Source of the DNA: Chlorella sorokiniana
Lineage: Eukaryota > Chlorophyta > Trebouxiophyceae > Chlorellales > Chlorellaceae
Assembly: GCA_025917655.1 (NCBI GenBank)
Contig: CP084614.1
Location: 1,302,001 to 1,366,000 of the forward strand
Length of the DNA stretch: 64,000 bases
Direction of reading: 5' to 3'
Part shown: one piece after another, positions 61,861-64,000 of the stretch
How positions within the stretch are numbered: position 1 is the stretch's first letter
How the letters are laid out: each line of letters begins with the position of its first letter
The notes under the pieces: model-generated
What the model was told of the DNA's origin: nothing
What the model saw: only the letters and a program-made list of their open reading frames with translations
The model's database searches: none
Translations under genes and position numbers: made by a program

Positions 61861-64000
61861 ATGCAGAGCAAGGTGGACGTCACGTTTTGGAGCGCGCTGG
61901 GCGACCTCAAACTTCACCGCCTGAAACTTGAGGAGGGGCCCGAGCCCCTGCGTGCTTCCTGGACGCCCAGCAACCATGCCGAGCTTCCTGGGTTCCTGAC
62001 CGTGTCGGCCGCCTCTCTGCCAGGGGCGGCCCAGGAGGGGGGGCGGCGCCGGCGGCAGGGTTTGAGGCCGTGGGCGACCTCTACCTGCTGAACACCGAGG
62101 AGCGCATGCTCAAGTTTGACCGCAAGGCTGCAGTGGGTCAGGTGAGGCGATGCATTATCAGCGAAGCTCTTCCCGGCTGGCCTCTGCAGCTCTGTTCCGT
62201 CACTCCAAACCAAGCACGTCGTCGGTTCCCTTTCTTGCCTGCAGGTGGGCAGCCGCATCTGGACGGCCATCCAGTCTGGCCAGGCGGAGCAGAACCCCGC
62301 GCTCCTGCTGGGAGCTGTGCTGCTGACGTACTGCGACCTGAAGCACTACAAGTACCGCTACTGGTTTGCGGTGCCGGCGCGCAGCAGCCCCGCAGCCCTT
62401 CACCCTGGCAGGGCCCCCAGTCTCGCTGGCCCATGCGTTGGGCGAGCAGGCGGAAGCAGTGGCGGCAGGTTGCAGCAGCCATGTGACGACCGCGGGCCAG
62501 CCTGCTTGGCTTGTTGTGGTGGGCCCTGGTGCAGAGGTGCAGACGGCTGCGCTCAGCGAATGGCACCGCCTGCAGCAAGAAGCCGACGGCAGGGGCGGAG
62601 CGCAGCTGCTGCTGGCGGTGGCAGACAGCAGCTGCTTGGCAGAGCACCCCGGCTGGCCGCTGCGCAACGTGCTGTTGCTGGCGGCGGCGAGGTGGGGGCG
62701 CGCCGCCTGCGGGTGCTGTGCCTGCGCCGGCGGCACGGCCGCCGACGCCGCCGCCAGCCTGGCGCTGAGCGTCGACCTGCCGCAGCTGCCCCCGGCTTCT
62801 GCCCCACCCCTCTGGGCGGCTGGGAGCTCGGGAGCAGGGCCTGAAGGCGGCGCCGCGCTGCGCGGACCTGGGCCCCTCCATGGACCCTCGCCAGCTGGCG
62901 GAGGCGGCGGTGGACCTCAACCTGCGCCTCATGCGCTGGAGGGCTGCGCCCTCGCTGGACGTCGGCGCCATCGCAGGCACGCCAGAGCAGAGGGGGCCGC
63001 AGCAGCTTCTGCGCTGCTGCAGCTGTGCGACCATGCATGCGCGCCAGCCCTGCAGCTGGCTGCTTGCCCTTCCCCACACACACACACCGCTGGCGCCGTG
63101 GCGCTGAGCGCAGCTGCGCCTTCCCGGCCGTCTTTCCTCCCGCTGCAGCCACGCGCTGCCTGCTGCTGGGCGCCGGCACGCTGGGCTGCTCCGTGGCGCG
63201 CTGCCTGCTGGGCTGGGGCGTGCGGCGGATCACGTTGGTGGACAGCTCTCGCGTGGCCTACAGCAACCCGGTGGGGGCGGCGCTGGGCAGGCTGTGAGGG
63301 GTGCGGTTGGGGCAGCTGGCTGTGCTGGGAGGGACGATGGCCCTGTTGGGGACCCGCTGCTTCATCCAGCTAAGAGGGGCGTGGCGACGCACGCCGCATG
63401 CTGCCTGCCATCCTTTTGTTACTCACCCCGCCCTTCTTGCCCCCCGCACCCGCCCCCATCTGCAGGTGCGCCAGTCTCTCTTCACCTTTCAAGACTGCCT
63501 GGACGGCGGGCGGCCCAAGGCGGAGGCGGCCGCCGAGGCGCTGGCAGCCGTCTTCCCAGGGGTGCAGGCGGCGGGGGTGCAGCTCAGCATCCCCATGCCC
63601 GGGCACCCCATCGCCGGGGGCGAGGAGCAGCAGGCGCGCGCCGCCGACCGGCTTTGCTGCACGGCGTCGGCTGCGCTGTGCGCGCCCAATCTTGCTTCTG
63701 CCGCCTCCCGCACCCACCCAACCGAGCTCTCCGCCGCGCAAGCTGCTTCAGCAAGACTGAGGCACAGGTGTGTCAGGCTGGTGCCGCTCCTGGCCTGCTT
63801 TGTGTCCCGCAGGTGCGGCGGGACATTGCGGCCCTGGAGGCGCTGGTGGACGACCACGACGTCGCCTTCCTGCTGACGGACACGCGCGAGAGCCGCTGGC
63901 TGCCCACCCTGCTGTGCGCGGCACGCGGCCGCCTCGCGCTCACCGCCGCCCTCGGCTTCGACGGCTTCATGGTGATACGGCACGGAGCCCCGCTGCCGCC
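61861..64000 (+). CDS. ATG7: Autophagy E1-like enzyme ATG7, cut by window end
   Basis: E1-type enzyme that activates ATG8 and ATG12. The start [20 protein letters not shown] matches the ATG7 N-terminus. The N-domain has [37 protein letters not shown] and [11 protein letters not shown]. The adenylation domain has [20 protein letters not shown] (Gly-rich ATP loop), [79 protein letters not shown] and [16 protein letters not shown]. The catalytic cysteine and the C-terminal domain lie beyond 64000. Frame slips at a seven-G run (62037-62043) and near 62400 interrupt the N-domain. The ATG at 61861 is the first in frame, 32 bases after no obvious TATA box. Confidence 0.93.

Overview
The window is nuclear DNA of a green alga, most likely a trebouxiophyte of the Chlorella type. 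The sequence is very GC-rich. Genes are densely packed on both strands and cut by many short introns with GT-AG and some GC-AG borders. TGTAA, the usual chlorophyte polyadenylation signal, follows several stop codons. The gene content is plant-lineage: hydroxyproline arabinosyltransferase, a CslA/CslC-like GT2, a plant-type FPG glycosylase, and glycine-rich A3-like XYPPX proteins. I found no prophage, CRISPR, rRNA, tRNA or recognisable mobile element.

Layout. 1-162: 3' exon of a glucokinase-like gene (+). 685-3379: HPAT arabinosyltransferase (-), divergent from a mitochondrial [2Fe-2S] ferredoxin (+, 3675-5184) that carries two versions of its last exon. 5362-7635: protein with a DEK_C domain and four PC4 domains (-), divergent from FPG DNA glycosylase (+, 8261-10767). 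11295-20273: a small XYPPX protein, a CslA/C-type glycan synthase and a C2-XYPPX protein, all (+). 20810 to about 26.5 kb: JmjN/JmjC demethylase (+), convergent with a very long cGMP-dependent-type kinase (-, 26964-32997). The kinase is divergent from an mPGES-2-like GST (+, 33449-35605).

36543-39577: Ser/Thr kinase (+). 40039-48219: cohesin subunit SCC3/STAG (+). 48457-50118: secreted trypsin-like protease (+), tail to tail with a small secreted Cys-rich protein (-). 51856-54242: NUDCD1-like protein (+). 54727-55921: GNAT acetyltransferase (+). 56132-56799: small unknown (-), divergent from ribophorin I (+, 57093-59927). 60438-61099: small mitochondrial protein, probably complex I NDUFB4-type (+). 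61861 onward: ATG7 (+), cut by the window end.

The genes are ordinary housekeeping and regulatory genes with no sign of an operon or gene cluster. Three act in secretory-pathway glycosylation or wall synthesis (HPAT, Csl, ribophorin I). Four act on chromatin or DNA (PC4 protein, FPG, JmjC, SCC3).

Two cautions. Exon borders were set by hand from splice sites, reading phase and family conservation, without transcripts. Many conserved exons also change frame by one base, usually at runs of G or C, which looks like residual sequencing error rather than gene decay. CDS coordinates are full start-to-stop spans including introns.
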